Shown here one piece after another: positions 1 to 10,942 of a DNA stretch of 38,200 bases. Position 1 is the first letter of the stretch; the number at the start of each line of letters is the position of its first letter. The stretch is taken from NCBI GenBank assembly GCA_028820495.1, contig JAPPIX010000257.1, positions 1 through 38,200 on the forward strand, given 5' to 3'. A program made the position numbers and the translations under genes. The DNA is from Gammaproteobacteria bacterium. Lineage in GTDB: Bacteria > Pseudomonadota > Gammaproteobacteria > Pseudomonadales > Azotimanducaceae. The notes under the pieces were generated by a model that was not told where the DNA came from, did no database searches, and worked only from the letters and a program-made list of their open reading frames with translations.

Positions 1-774
1 GGGCCCTTGGTGGTCATGATTCACGGCTTCCCGGACTACTGGTACTCATGGCGGCACCAGATGAACGCTTTGCAGGATCGCTTCAAGGTGGCTGCCATCG
101 ACCAGCGCGGCTACAACCGAAGCGGGCAGCCCCAGGGGGTTGACAACTATGCCATGCCGCTGCTGGTCGGCGATGTGGCGGCGGTCATCGCCGCCGAAGG
201 TGCGGAGAAAGCCATCGTCGTCGGCCATGACTGGGGTGGCGCCGTGGCTTGGAACATCGCCATGGCCCGCCCGGAACTGGTGGACTTGCTCGTCATCCTC
301 AACCTGCCGCATCCGAACGGGCTGGCCCGTGAACTGATGAACAATCCAGCCCAGCAGGCCAACAGCCAATACGCCCGTGACTTCCAGCAACCCGGTGCCC
401 ACAAGATGCTGACCGCCGAAGGCTTGGCCGGGTGGGTGTCCGATGAGGACGCCCGCGCCCACTATGTCAAGGCCTTTGAGCGCTCAGACTTTGAAGCCAT
501 GCTCAACTACTACAAGGCCAACTATCCGCGGGCTGACTCTGGCGAGGCAGGCTTGACGCCTCCGTCGCCGCCAAAAGTGCAAATGCCGGTGCTCATGTTC
601 CACGGGCTGGACGACCAAGCGCTGCTGCCAGCGGCCTTGAACGGCACTTGGAACTGGCTGGAACGCGACCTGACCTTGGTGACCGTTCCCGGTGCCGGCC
701 ACTTCGTCCAGCAGGACGCGGCCGACTTGGTGTCGGCATCCCTGCGTAGCTGGCTGCTGCAGCGCCGCGGCTAG
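1..774 (+). CDS. Alpha/beta hydrolase, epoxide hydrolase or dehalogenase type (5' end outside window)
   Basis: The reading frame is open from base 1, so the N-terminus lies outside the window; TTG at 7 and ATG at 16 are inside the conserved fold and are not convincing starts. Visible motifs are [11 protein letters not shown] (the HGxP oxyanion-hole motif), the nucleophile elbow [12 protein letters not shown], the acid-loop segment FHGLDDQ and the catalytic histidine in GAGHFVQQD. Asp rather than Ser in the elbow (GHDWGG) is typical of soluble epoxide hydrolases and fluoroacetate or haloalkane dehalogenases, which form an alkyl-enzyme ester. A pair of Tyr residues (LNYYKANY) in the cap could activate an epoxide ring. 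The substrate cannot be told from the sequence. The next gene follows 63 bp later on the same strand. Confidence 0.85.
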   Translation, partial: GPLVVMIHGFPDYWYSWRHQMNALQDRFKVAAIDQRGYNRSGQPQGVDNYAMPLLVGDVAAVIAAEGAEKAIVVGHDWGGAVAWNIAMARPELVDLLVILNLPHPNGLARELMNNPAQQANSQYARDFQQPGAHKMLTAEGLAGWVSDEDARAHYVKAFERSDFEAMLNYYKANYPRADSGEAGLTPPSPPKVQMPVLMFHGLDDQALLPAALNGTWNWLERDLTLVTVPGAGHFVQQDAADLVSASLRSWLLQRRG

Positions 775-837
775 AGTGACCGATCAACGCGGCGGGATGG
801 CCATCGGCGTGAATTCCGCTCCAAGGATGTCCGTCCA

Positions 838-1368
838 GTGAATTGGGCGAACGTCCTGACCGCCCTGCGCCTGGCCGCGGCCCCGGCGGCGGGGTGGTCC
901 GCCGCAGGAGAGCATTGGCTGGCCGCGTTGCTGCTGTGGCTTCTGGCCATCGTCACCGACGTCTTCGATGGCATCTTGGCTCGGCGCTTTGGTGCCGCGT
1001 CGAGTGGTGGCGGCTTGTTCGACCACGGCACCGACTGCGCCTTCGTCACCTTCACCTTAGGCGGGCTCGCGAGCGCGGGCTGGATTCCGTGGTTGCTGCC
1101 GATCCTGGTTCCCTTGGCCTTTCTCCAGTATGCGCTCGACTCCCGCGCCCTCGCCGGCCAGCCCCTGCGCACCAATCGCATCGGCAAGTCCAATGGCATT
1201 GGCTACTTCGCCGTCGCTGGCGTGGTCATCGTGCCGAACGCCTTGGCTTGGGGGGAATGGCTGCCGGTGGTGCTGGGCGAAGCCCTCGCTTGGCTGCTGG
1301 TGGCCACCACCCTGCTGTCGATGGGTGAACGGCTGCTATTGACGCTCAGGGCCCACTTCGCGAAGTAA
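838..1368 (+). CDS. CDP-alcohol phosphatidyltransferase family protein
   Basis: A membrane enzyme of 176 residues expected to transfer a phosphoalcohol from a CDP-activated donor, a lipid head-group step at the inner membrane. The family motif is complete: D41-x2-D44-G45-x2-A48-R49-x8-G58-x3-D62-x3-D66, whose aspartates bind two metal ions and the CDP group. Several hydrophobic stretches follow, with helices around residues 28-40, 80-95 and 120-150. It starts at GTG 838; no in-frame ATG lies before the motif, and starting later would remove the first helix. The acceptor alcohol (glycerol phosphate, inositol phosphate or other) is not evident. It is short for a phosphatidylglycerophosphate synthase but within the range of the family. 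Confidence 0.85.
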   Translation: MNWANVLTALRLAAAPAAGWSAAGEHWLAALLLWLLAIVTDVFDGILARRFGAASSGGGLFDHGTDCAFVTFTLGGLASAGWIPWLLPILVPLAFLQYALDSRALAGQPLRTNRIGKSNGIGYFAVAGVVIVPNALAWGEWLPVVLGEALAWLLVATTLLSMGERLLLTLRAHFAK

Positions 1369-1390
1369 GCCAGCAGCAGTTCTCATTTGG

Positions 1391-1459
1391 CGGAGCGAGG
1401 GCATCTTGCCCTCGAAATGAAACGAGGGATCCTATCGAGGGCGGGACGCCCTCGCTCCG
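1391..1459. repeat. Paired REP-like palindromic repeat, copy A
   Basis: Two inverted 24-base arms, 1391-1414 and 1436-1459, flank a 21-base spacer. The left arm is CGGAGCGAGGGCATCTTGCC followed by CTCG; the reverse complement of the right arm differs at only three positions. Each arm is itself a small hairpin (GAGGGCA, loop, TGCCCTC), so the element can fold as one large or two small stems. The same 24-mer occurs exactly in the element at 4502-4571, which shows it is a dispersed family and not simply a terminator. It lies between the converging phosphatidyltransferase and universal stress genes, where it could also stop transcription. Confidence 0.85.
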
Positions 1460-1506
1460 GGAGTGCCGCTGGAGGCGAACGATAAAGCCGAAACGAGAAC
1501 TGCAGC

Positions 1507-1959
1507 TTAGCCCGTCAACGGATGGATCTTCACCGCCAGCACGTCGCAGGGCACGCCATGCAGCACGGCATTGGCCGTCGATCCAAGCAACAGCCCCAAG
1601 CCGTGCTTGCCGTGGGTGCCTATGACGATCAGATCAGCTTCGCTTTCCGCCGCAAGAGCGCGTATCTCGTGGGCTGGCGAGCCAAGGCGCACCAAGGCGT
1701 CATCTGCCCCGATGCCGTACTCGGCGGATAGCTCCAGGAGTTGATCCCGCGCTTGTCGCAGGGCCTCCTCCTCAAAGGACACCGCGTCGCTGGCCATGGG
1801 CGCCATGTCCAAGCCGCCGTACGCTTGGGTCAGGGGCTTGACCACGGTGACGCTGCGCAGCCGGGCGTCCTGCTGATCCGCCACTGAATGGGCCGTGGCC
1901 AATACTTCGTCCGCCTCCTCCGTCAAGTCAACTGCCACCAATATCTGCTTGTAGGCCAT
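1507..1959 (-). CDS. Universal stress protein, UspA family
   Basis: A 150-residue protein with the single Usp fold. It opens with MAYKQILVAVDLTEEA, the usual first strand and Asp-containing loop, and ends with the nucleotide-binding signature GTHGKHGLGLLLGSTANAVL (G-x2-G-x9-G-S/T), so it probably binds ATP. Such proteins are cytoplasmic, usually dimeric, and support survival under stress or starvation. The frame extends 17 codons upstream to 2010, but those residues do not resemble the family, so ATG at 1959 is taken as the start. It converges on the REP-like repeat at 1391-1459 and lies 64 bp downstream of the MMPL gene stop on the same strand. Confidence 0.9.
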   Translation of the reverse strand: MAYKQILVAVDLTEEADEVLATAHSVADQQDARLRSVTVVKPLTQAYGGLDMAPMASDAVSFEEEALRQARDQLLELSAEYGIGADDALVRLGSPAHEIRALAAESEADLIVIGTHGKHGLGLLLGSTANAVLHGVPCDVLAVKIHPLTG

Positions 1960-2023
1960 GATGAAGATCCGGTTCACACGTGCTGAATCGAGCATACACT
2001 TGGGCGGCAAGCCCCTTCAACAC

Positions 2024-4438
2024 TCAGGCGGAGCGGGCGTGGACCCAGCGGTCGGTCAGCGTCAGCAGGCTGGGCAGCAGGGTCAGGTTGGCCAGGAAGG
2101 CCAGTGCCATGGCCAAGGCGACCAGCAGGCCAAACAGGATGGTGGGCACGAAGTTCGAGAAGCAGAGCACCGAGAAGCCCACCATGATGGTCACGCCGGT
2201 CAGAAAGAGGGCCCGGCCAATGGCGCCGTGGGTGCGTACGATGGCAGTGCCGGCGTCCGGCGCCTGGGCCCGTTCCACTCGGTAGCGGTGCAGGTAATGA
2301 ATGGCGAAATCGACGCCGATGCCCACCGAGACGGCGGCGATGGCGGTGGTCATCATGTCCAGGGAGATGCCGGCAAAGCCCATGACGGCGAGCACTGCGG
2401 CGGCGGCCAGCACGTTGGGAACCAAGCCCAGCAGGGCGAACAGGGGGGAGCGCAACAGCACTAGGAACATGGCGAAGGTGGCTAGCAACACGTAGCCCAA
2501 GGTGTCCACCTGCGAGGTGACCAGCTTTTGCACCATGGCGTTGAACAGCACCACCATGCCGGCCACCGCCACGTTGTCCTCGCCGAAGCCCACTTCCCCG
2601 GCGGCATGGCGCTTGATGTCCGTGACCAGCGCCTCGCGGTCGAAGTAGGGGCCGCTTTCGATCACGCGCGCCCAGAGCCTCGCTTGGCCGATGGCCGGAG
2701 CGGCATAGGGACGAATGATCTCCTCGCGGAGATCCGGCGGCAGCGCTGCCAGGATGGCGGCAATCTGCACATTGTTCAGGGGCTCGCCGCCGGTGAATTC
2801 CATGGCCAAGTCATCCAGTGATGCCAGCGATACCACCTTGCCGACCTCCGGCCGGGCTTCGAGGTAACGATGCACCGCCCTGATCCGGTCGAGCTTGTCC
2901 CGGGTGAACCAATAGCGTTCCGGGAAGGGGTCTGCCTCGGCCTCATCGGCAAACAGGTCCCCGTCTTCGAAGTCATCGAAGAAATCGTCGGCGGATGCCT
3001 GCCAAGGTTCAAAGTTGAGAACCACGTCGAAAGGCGCGGTGCCGCCCAAATGCTGGTCGATGTAGACCATGCCCTGATTGATGTCGGTGTCGTCCTTGAA
3101 GTAGTCGATGAAGCGGTTGTCCACGGATAACTGGGCCACACCCGCAGCGGTCAGAACCAGCGCCGCGACGGCCACTGCCCCCACGGTGCCGGACCGCTGC
3201 ACGGCGAGCCGGCTCAAGCCCGCCACCAACCCGGCCGAGAACCGGCGCCCGCCCTGGGGTGCGCCCCTCGGCAACAGCATGAGCACGGCGGGAAACAAGG
3301 TGAAGGCAATCAGCAGCGCGAACAGCACGCCGATGCACATCATCAGGCCGAAGTCTTCGACCGGTACGATGTCGCTGGCCGTCAACGAACCGAAGGCAGC
3401 CATGGTGGTGAGCGCCGTGTACAGGCAGGGGGAGAACTTGCTGGTCATGGTGGCGGCGACGATTTCCCGAACGCTGCGCGCGCCTTGCGCCTGCGCCAAC
3501 TCCCGGTAGCGCACGATGAGATGGATGTTCAGGGAGATGGTCATGATGGCCAGCAGGGCCACGAAGTTGGAGGAGATGACAGTGGCCGGCTTGTACAGGA
3601 AGCCGAGCGCGCCCATGGTGGCGACGATGCTGGCGGCGGCTGCGCCCAAGGGCAGAACCACCCAGCGAATCTGCCGGAAGGCGGCGTAGAGCACGCCCAT
3701 CACCAACACCAAAACCAAGCCGCCAAAGACAGCTAGGTCGCTTTTGACAAAGGCGATCATGTCGGCGGCGATCATGGGCACCCCACCCAAGTGCAGCGTG
3801 GCCCGGCTGGCAAACTCCCCCCGAACCCTGCGCACGGCTTCAATGAGCGCCGCCCGGTCCGCCAGTTGGCGGCGGCGTTCGGCGGTGTTCTCGCGTTCGA
3901 GGGCGGGCAGGGGGATGAGCTCCACCCGCAAGGCCGCAGTTCGGCCATCGGCTGATATGAGCAGTTCGCGGAAGAACGGGCTGCCGGACAGCTCCTCGAC
4001 CGCCAGCGCCCGATCCGTATCCGGCGACAACAGCGTGCGGAAGCCTTCGGCCAGTTCATCGAGCGGCACCGGGGGGCTTTTCAGCAAGGGCGCATCCAGC
4101 ACTGAAAACACCGACGTGACGCCTTCGATCGCCCCCAAGCGGTCTTGCAGCTCCGCGAGCAGGCGCACATTGGCCATCGACAGCAGAGGCCCCTCGTGGG
4201 GCGTGAACGTGACCAGCAGGAAGTCGTCGCCACCAAAGACCGCGGAGATTTCCCGATAGAGGGCGAGGTCCGGATCGTCCTGCACCACCAAGGTGTCGGC
4301 CGAAGCGTCAAAGCTGAATCGGGACGCATAGCCCGCCGCCAGCAGCAATGCGCCGGTCAGGCCAACGATCAGCCAGCCTGGCCGATTGAGCAGCCGCACA
4401 TAGGCTTGTTCGGCCTTCCGGACTAGGCGCTGCAGCAC
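2024..4438 (-). CDS. MMPL/RND superfamily exporter (HpnN-like)
   Basis: A large inner-membrane transporter with the duplicated RND layout: a first membrane helix (GWLIVGLTGALLLAAGYA), a long periplasmic loop, a bundle of about five helices, then a second helix, loop and bundle. Relatives such as HpnN and MmpL proteins move hydrophobic lipids outward using the proton gradient; the lipid here is unknown and no hopanoid genes are in the window. The frame is open to ATG 4561, but that extension reads through the REP-like repeat (residues RSEGILPS). I therefore prefer GTG 4438, giving 804 residues; GTG/ATG choice is uncertain. An unusually acidic segment (ADDFFDDFEDGDLFADEAEA) sits in the second periplasmic loop near residues 480-505. 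Confidence 0.85.
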   Translation of the reverse strand: MLQRLVRKAEQAYVRLLNRPGWLIVGLTGALLLAAGYASRFSFDASADTLVVQDDPDLALYREISAVFGGDDFLLVTFTPHEGPLLSMANVRLLAELQDRLGAIEGVTSVFSVLDAPLLKSPPVPLDELAEGFRTLLSPDTDRALAVEELSGSPFFRELLISADGRTAALRVELIPLPALERENTAERRRQLADRAALIEAVRRVRGEFASRATLHLGGVPMIAADMIAFVKSDLAVFGGLVLVLVMGVLYAAFRQIRWVVLPLGAAAASIVATMGALGFLYKPATVISSNFVALLAIMTISLNIHLIVRYRELAQAQGARSVREIVAATMTSKFSPCLYTALTTMAAFGSLTASDIVPVEDFGLMMCIGVLFALLIAFTLFPAVLMLLPRGAPQGGRRFSAGLVAGLSRLAVQRSGTVGAVAVAALVLTAAGVAQLSVDNRFIDYFKDDTDINQGMVYIDQHLGGTAPFDVVLNFEPWQASADDFFDDFEDGDLFADEAEADPFPERYWFTRDKLDRIRAVHRYLEARPEVGKVVSLASLDDLAMEFTGGEPLNNVQIAAILAALPPDLREEIIRPYAAPAIGQARLWARVIESGPYFDREALVTDIKRHAAGEVGFGEDNVAVAGMVVLFNAMVQKLVTSQVDTLGYVLLATFAMFLVLLRSPLFALLGLVPNVLAAAAVLAVMGFAGISLDMMTTAIAAVSVGIGVDFAIHYLHRYRVERAQAPDAGTAIVRTHGAIGRALFLTGVTIMVGFSVLCFSNFVPTILFGLLVALAMALAFLANLTLLPSLLTLTDRWVHARSA

Positions 4439-4501
4439 GGGATGCCGCTCAGAACCAGTCAACTGCGCTGCGCTGGGGACCGAATTCGGCCCCCAGAAGT
4501 T

Positions 4502-4571
4502 CGAGGGCAAGATGCCCTCGCTCCGACCTTCGTTCAAGGCTGTTTCCCGGAGCGAGGGCATCTTGCCCTCG
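4502..4571. repeat. Paired REP-like palindromic repeat, copy B
   Basis: Two perfectly complementary 24-base arms, 4502-4525 and 4548-4571, are separated by a 22-base spacer. The right arm is identical, base for base, to 1391-1414 of copy A. Each arm also folds on itself (GAGGGCA/TGCCCTC). The element lies between the glpV stop and the MMPL gene; both genes read leftward, so it sits between two co-directional genes. It supplies an in-frame ATG that artificially lengthens the MMPL reading frame. The family resembles REP/BIME elements, which are mobilised by RAYT transposases; no such transposase is in the window. Confidence 0.88.
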
Positions 4572-4597
4572 ATTGCACCATTGGAATGCGCTCTCCA

Positions 4598-6334
<1,737 letters not shown>

Positions 6335-6406
6335 GTCGGTTTCCTAGTGCTGGCGAGTGAAAAAACGGTGGGCAAGTATAGAGAGAATGCGCTGGTGGTG
6401 GCCACC

Positions 6407-6435
6407 GCGACACCCCCGCTCGGGGCGGTTACAAT
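6407..6435 (+). promoter_or_regulatory. Possible sigma70-type promoter for the Rieske oxygenase gene
   Basis: GCGACA (6407-6412) and TACAAT (6430-6435) are separated by exactly 17 bases and lie about 30 bases before the oxygenase start. The -10 matches the consensus at five of six positions, the -35 only weakly. The 134-bp gap also has to hold the glpV promoter; TATACT on the minus strand at 6375-6380 is a possible -10 for it, without a good -35. Confidence 0.35.
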
Positions 6436-6468
6436 CTTCTTCGGGAACGGCGACATCGGGGAGGCGTG

Positions 6469-7818
6469 ATGAACGGCATCGTAAAGCACCCGCTGGCGAT
6501 GGATGGCAAGGATCCGAGCCTTCTGCGGGGTGATCCCATCACCCAGGAGCGCTACTACTGCCGCGACTTCATGCAGCGTGAGTGGGATCATCTGTGGACC
6601 AAGATCTGGCACATCGCCGGGCGGGTGAATCAGCTTGAGCAGCCCGGCGACACCATCGTCCACGACTTCATGCGCGAGTCCGTCATCGTCGTGAAGCAGG
6701 CCGACGGTTCGCTGAAGGGGTTCTACAACGTCTGCGGCCACCGCGCCCAGCGGCTGGTCTGGGACCATGGCCCCCGCGATTGCTTCCACTGCCCCTACCA
6801 CGGCTGGCGGTGGGGCAAGGACGGCGTGCTGCAGGACTGCCCCGACCGGGACGACTTTCCCCAAGGCGACCCGGTGGGCAAGCTAAAGCTTAAGGAGGTG
6901 CGGGTGGCCACCTGGGCTGGCCTGGTCTGGTACACCATGGACGAGCAAGCGCCGCCGCTGATGGACTACCTGGCCCCGCTGCCGGAAATCTACCGCAACT
7001 TCCAGTTCGAGAAGACCGTGCGCGCCCGCTGGATGCGCGTTGCCCTCGACTGCAACTGGAAATTCTGGTCAGACAACTTCAACGAGTCCTACCACACCCG
7101 CACCGCCCACCCGCAGGTGCCGCCGGTGATCGACCAGGACCACTTCACGTCCCGCTTCGAGATGTTCCCCATGGGCCACGCCCGCATCATCCAGATGGGC
7201 CGCCCGTCGCTGCGCGACCGGCTGCCAGACGGCGAGCCGCACCCTTGGGACGGCGAGCTCAAGCGCTGGGGCCTCGACCCGGACGGCTACCCGGACTTCG
7301 AAACCAAGGTGATGCAGGGCTGGCGCGACCTCAAGGCGGCCAAGCGCAAGCTGTGGAAGAAGATGGGCTACTTGCACTACGAGCATCTGACCGATGAGGA
7401 GCTGACCGAAAGCCCCTTCTCAACCATCTTCCCCAACATCGCCTTTGGCGCATCATCCGACAACTTCGGCCTGTTTCGCTGGGAGCCCCACCCCACCGAC
7501 CCGGAGAAGTGCTACTTCGATCTGTGGTCGATGATCTATCCGGTCGAGGGCCAGAACGAGATCATCAACCGCACGGCCCGCAATCCCCTGAAGTTCGAGG
7601 AAGCGGAGTTCGACTTTCGCGAGTACGACAACGGCCAGGGCGTGCTCGACCTGTCTGACCAAGTGGTGTTCCAAGATTGGCAATTGAATGCCGGCCAGTA
7701 CACCGGCTGGCGCTCAAGGGGCTACCAGGAACCTTATCTGGCAGCCCAAGAAACCCGGGTGCGCCGCTTCCACGAGACGCTGCACGACTATCTGGCAGAC
7801 AACCCGCCGGGGCGGTAG
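6469..7818 (+). CDS. Rieske [2Fe-2S] aromatic-ring-hydroxylating oxygenase, alpha subunit
   Basis: A 449-residue terminal oxygenase. The Rieske cluster ligands are C89-x-H91 and C108-x2-H111 (CGHRAQRL, CPYHGWRW). The mononuclear iron site reads DNFNESYHTRTAH, giving H209 and H214, with the third ligand probably the Asp in VVFQDWQLNAGQ. The residue that bridges electron transfer is Glu206, where many ring-hydroxylating oxygenases have Asp; Glu is known at this place in the CntA/GbcA quaternary-amine group. GTG 6466 and ATG 6469 are both possible; GGGGAGG ends four bases before the ATG. No ferredoxin or reductase lies nearby. The gene runs against the flanking transporter genes and ends 10 bp from the converging glpU, as if inserted into that operon. 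Confidence 0.9.
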   Translation: MNGIVKHPLAMDGKDPSLLRGDPITQERYYCRDFMQREWDHLWTKIWHIAGRVNQLEQPGDTIVHDFMRESVIVVKQADGSLKGFYNVCGHRAQRLVWDHGPRDCFHCPYHGWRWGKDGVLQDCPDRDDFPQGDPVGKLKLKEVRVATWAGLVWYTMDEQAPPLMDYLAPLPEIYRNFQFEKTVRARWMRVALDCNWKFWSDNFNESYHTRTAHPQVPPVIDQDHFTSRFEMFPMGHARIIQMGRPSLRDRLPDGEPHPWDGELKRWGLDPDGYPDFETKVMQGWRDLKAAKRKLWKKMGYLHYEHLTDEELTESPFSTIFPNIAFGASSDNFGLFRWEPHPTDPEKCYFDLWSMIYPVEGQNEIINRTARNPLKFEEAEFDFREYDNGQGVLDLSDQVVFQDWQLNAGQYTGWRSRGYQEPYLAAQETRVRRFHETLHDYLADNPPGR

Positions 7819-7828
7819 ATAGGCCAAG

Positions 7829-8100
7829 CTACCCCTTGCTCAACACCAGCGCGGCATAGGCCAAGCTCAGCAGGCCCGCCAAGGCGATCGGCAGATCGGT
7901 TGCCGAAAGCCAGGCGATGTGAATGAAGGCGCTGCCCAGCAGGCTGATGAAGAAGCGGTCGCCGCGGGTGGTGGCCATGGGCAGGAAGCCGCGCCTGGAT
8001 TGAGTCGGCCAGCGAATTTCCGCCAGCGTCATCACCGCCAGCCCAAGCCCCACCGCGCCGAAGAACAGGGCGGTCTGCCAAGTCCACGCCATCCAGGCCA

Positions 8101-8101
<1 letters not shown>
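7829..8101 (-). CDS. glpU: Small membrane protein GlpU, DUF2160 family
   Basis: A protein of 90 residues with about three hydrophobic helices (residues 6-24, 45-62, 66-85) and the conserved segment RRGFLPMATTRGDRFFISLLGS. It matches my memory of the DUF2160 family found in glycerol ABC transporter operons, where the gene is called glpU; its biochemical role is not established. The start ATG at 8101 overlaps the glpQ stop by one base (TGATG), a sign of translational coupling. A longer frame to 8209 lies inside glpQ and is rejected. Its expected downstream partner glpV is displaced by the Rieske oxygenase gene. Confidence 0.85.
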
Positions 8102-8910
<809 letters not shown>

Positions 8911-8925
8911 GGGACCTGCCGCCTG

Positions 8926-9792
8926 CTAGGCCGCTTCATCGCCGCGCTTCATCACGCTGGTGTAGAACAGCCAGCACAGCAACAGGATCAACAGGAAGTA
9001 CAGCACCGAGAAGGCCGCTGCCGGGCCGAGATCAAACTGGCCGACCGCCATGCCGGTCAGGTACTGGCTCAAGAAGGTAGTGCTCGCACCGGGCCCGCCG
9101 CCGGTCAGCACGAAGGGTTCGGTGTAGATCATCAGGCTGTCCATCAGCCGCAGCAGCACGGCGATGGTGAGCACCGACTTCAAGTGCGGCAGCTCCACGT
9201 GGCGAAACACCTGCCAACGGCTCGCCCCGTCGAGTTCGGCGGCTTGGTAGTAGGCCGGCGGAATGGCCGCCAAGCCTGCAAAGCAGAGCAGCGCCACCAA
9301 CGACGTCCAATGCCACATGTCCATCAACACCAAGGTGATCCAGGCATCGAGGGCAGAACTCGTGTAGTTGTACGACACCCCGAGGGCCGTCACCGCCGCG
9401 CCCAGCAGCCCGATGTCGGGGCGGGCGAAAATCTGCCAGATGACGCCCACCACGTTCCATGGAATCAGCAGCGGCACCGCCAGGACGATGAGGAAGGCCA
9501 CCGTCATCCGGCCTTGCAAGGGCATGCAGCGGGCAATCCAGATGCCCAAGGGAATCTCCAAGGCCAATACCAGAGCGCTGAAGCCCAACTGCCGCGCCAA
9601 CGCCTCCAGGAAACGGGAATCGCGCAAGGTCTCCCGATACCAGTCGAGGCCAACAAAGAGGCGCGTGTGCACATCGAAGATGTCCTGCACGGAGTAGTTG
9701 ACCACGGTCATCAAGGGGGCGATGGCGGTGAAGGCGACCACCAGCACCACCGGCGCCACCGCCAGCCAAGCCTTGTTGTTAGCCCGCTGCAT
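8926..9792 (-). CDS. glpP: Glycerol-type ABC transporter permease GlpP
   Basis: A 288-residue inner-membrane permease of the MalF-like type with six predicted helices starting at residue 9. Its EAA loop is YYQAAELDGASRWQVFRHVE followed by LP. A conserved stretch TEPFVLTGGGPGASTTFLSQ follows, common in sugar and polyol permeases. The start ATG at 9792 lies inside the 3' end of glpT (14 bp overlap), and glpQ follows after 15 bp. This tight packing says glpT, glpP, glpQ and glpU are still one transcription unit. Confidence 0.9.
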   Translation of the reverse strand: MQRANNKAWLAVAPVVLVVAFTAIAPLMTVVNYSVQDIFDVHTRLFVGLDWYRETLRDSRFLEALARQLGFSALVLALEIPLGIWIARCMPLQGRMTVAFLIVLAVPLLIPWNVVGVIWQIFARPDIGLLGAAVTALGVSYNYTSSALDAWITLVLMDMWHWTSLVALLCFAGLAAIPPAYYQAAELDGASRWQVFRHVELPHLKSVLTIAVLLRLMDSLMIYTEPFVLTGGGPGASTTFLSQYLTGMAVGQFDLGPAAAFSVLYFLLILLLCWLFYTSVMKRGDEAA

Positions 9793-10843
9793 CGTTCACC
9801 AGCCAGCCGTCGCGGTAAAGCAGGATTCGGGACGGGTCAATGTGCAGGCGGGCCTGGTCCCCAACCGAGCCATCCAGGCGTTGCTGCACATGGATCGCCT
9901 TGCCGCCCAATTCCGCGGTTACCAGCCCGGTGGCCGCGCCGCTGAGGGTGCCGAGCGCCCGGGTGCTGCGCACGGTCACGGGAACCCCTCGGTCGCCAAC
10001 TGCCGCCCATTCAGGACGAAAGCCCAACACGCAGCGTCCGTCCGCTGCCGCCGTCGTGCCAAGCGCTTGGCCGTTGCAGCGGATGCTTCCCGCCGCGACC
10101 TCTCCGTCAATCAGGTTCATGCCCGGCGAGCCGATGAAGCGGGCCACCGCCTCGTGGGCTGGCTGTTGGTAAAGCGCTTCAGGGCTGCCCGTTTGCAGCA
10201 CCTTGCCGTGGTGCAGCAGCGTGATGCGTTCGGCGAAGGTCAGCGCCTCGGTCTGGTCGTGGGTGACGTAGATCATGGTCAGCCCGAGTTCGTCCTGCAC
10301 CGCCTTCAGGGCTTGGCGCAACCGCCACTTGGCGGCAGGCTCCACGGCAGTGAGCGGCTCATCGAGCAGCACCAAGGCCACGTCCGGGCGCACCAACGCC
10401 CGGCCGATGGCGGTCAACTGCTTTTCGAACAACGATAGCCGCTTGGGCTTGCGCGTCAGCAGTGCGGCAATGGACAGCAGTTCCGCCACCTCGCCAACGC
10501 GGCGGCGAACCGCAGCGGCGCTCCAGCCACGATTGACCAGCGGAAAGCCGAGATTGCCCGCCACTTCCAAGGCGGGGTAGAGCACTGGAAACTGGAACAC
10601 CTGCGCCACGTGGCGCTCGGCGGGGCTGGCCCCGGTGACGTCGCGTCCGTCGAACTCGATGGTCCCGGCGCTCGGGCGCAAAAGGCCGGCCAGCAGATGC
10701 AGCAGCGTCGTTTTCCCGGCCCCGGAGCCGCCTAGAACCGCATGGGCCTCGCCGTCGCCGAGTTCAAGGTCAACGCCCTCAAGCACCGGCGCGGCGCCTG
10801 GTTCATAGCGATGGTGCAACCCGGATATGCGGATGCTGGCCAA
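9779..10843 (-). CDS. glpT: Glycerol-type ABC transporter ATP-binding protein GlpT
   Basis: A 354-residue ATPase subunit with a C-terminal regulatory-type beta domain. Walker A is canonical (GGSGAGKT, 38-45), the Q-loop Gln is residue 84, Walker B is ALVLLDE (156-162) and the H-loop is VTHD (His195). The ABC signature is degenerate: LSLFEKQ at 136-142 instead of LSGGQ. This is expected for GlpT, which works as a heterodimer with GlpS. The start is uncertain; TTG 10843 gives MASIRISGLHHRYEP, the usual family N-terminus, while TTG 10900 adds 19 unlike residues. The normal upstream partner glpS is 13 kb away, so a promoter is needed in the 99 bp before this start. Confidence 0.88.
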   Translation of the reverse strand: MASIRISGLHHRYEPGAAPVLEGVDLELGDGEAHAVLGGSGAGKTTLLHLLAGLLRPSAGTIEFDGRDVTGASPAERHVAQVFQFPVLYPALEVAGNLGFPLVNRGWSAAAVRRRVGEVAELLSIAALLTRKPKRLSLFEKQLTAIGRALVRPDVALVLLDEPLTAVEPAAKWRLRQALKAVQDELGLTMIYVTHDQTEALTFAERITLLHHGKVLQTGSPEALYQQPAHEAVARFIGSPGMNLIDGEVAAGSIRCNGQALGTTAAADGRCVLGFRPEWAAVGDRGVPVTVRSTRALGTLSGAATGLVTAELGGKAIHVQQRLDGSVGDQARLHIDPSRILLYRDGWLVNDAAG

Positions 10844-10942
10844 GACAACAGCCCTTGGGGTGTTTGAGTCACTTTGGCCCAAGCGCGGGAAGCGAATCAA
10901 GTGCGAGGATTGATCGGTCCCGATGCGTTCGGGTTGCCCTAC

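Noticed and set aside
1391-1459. Simple intrinsic terminator at the convergent gene ends.
   Set aside because: No T-run follows the stems, and the same core recurs at 4502-4571, so a dispersed repeat explains it better, though termination may be a side effect.
4439-4561. N-terminal extension of the MMPL protein from ATG 4561.
   Set aside because: It is translated from the REP-like repeat and spacer; the first family-like sequence begins after GTG 4438.
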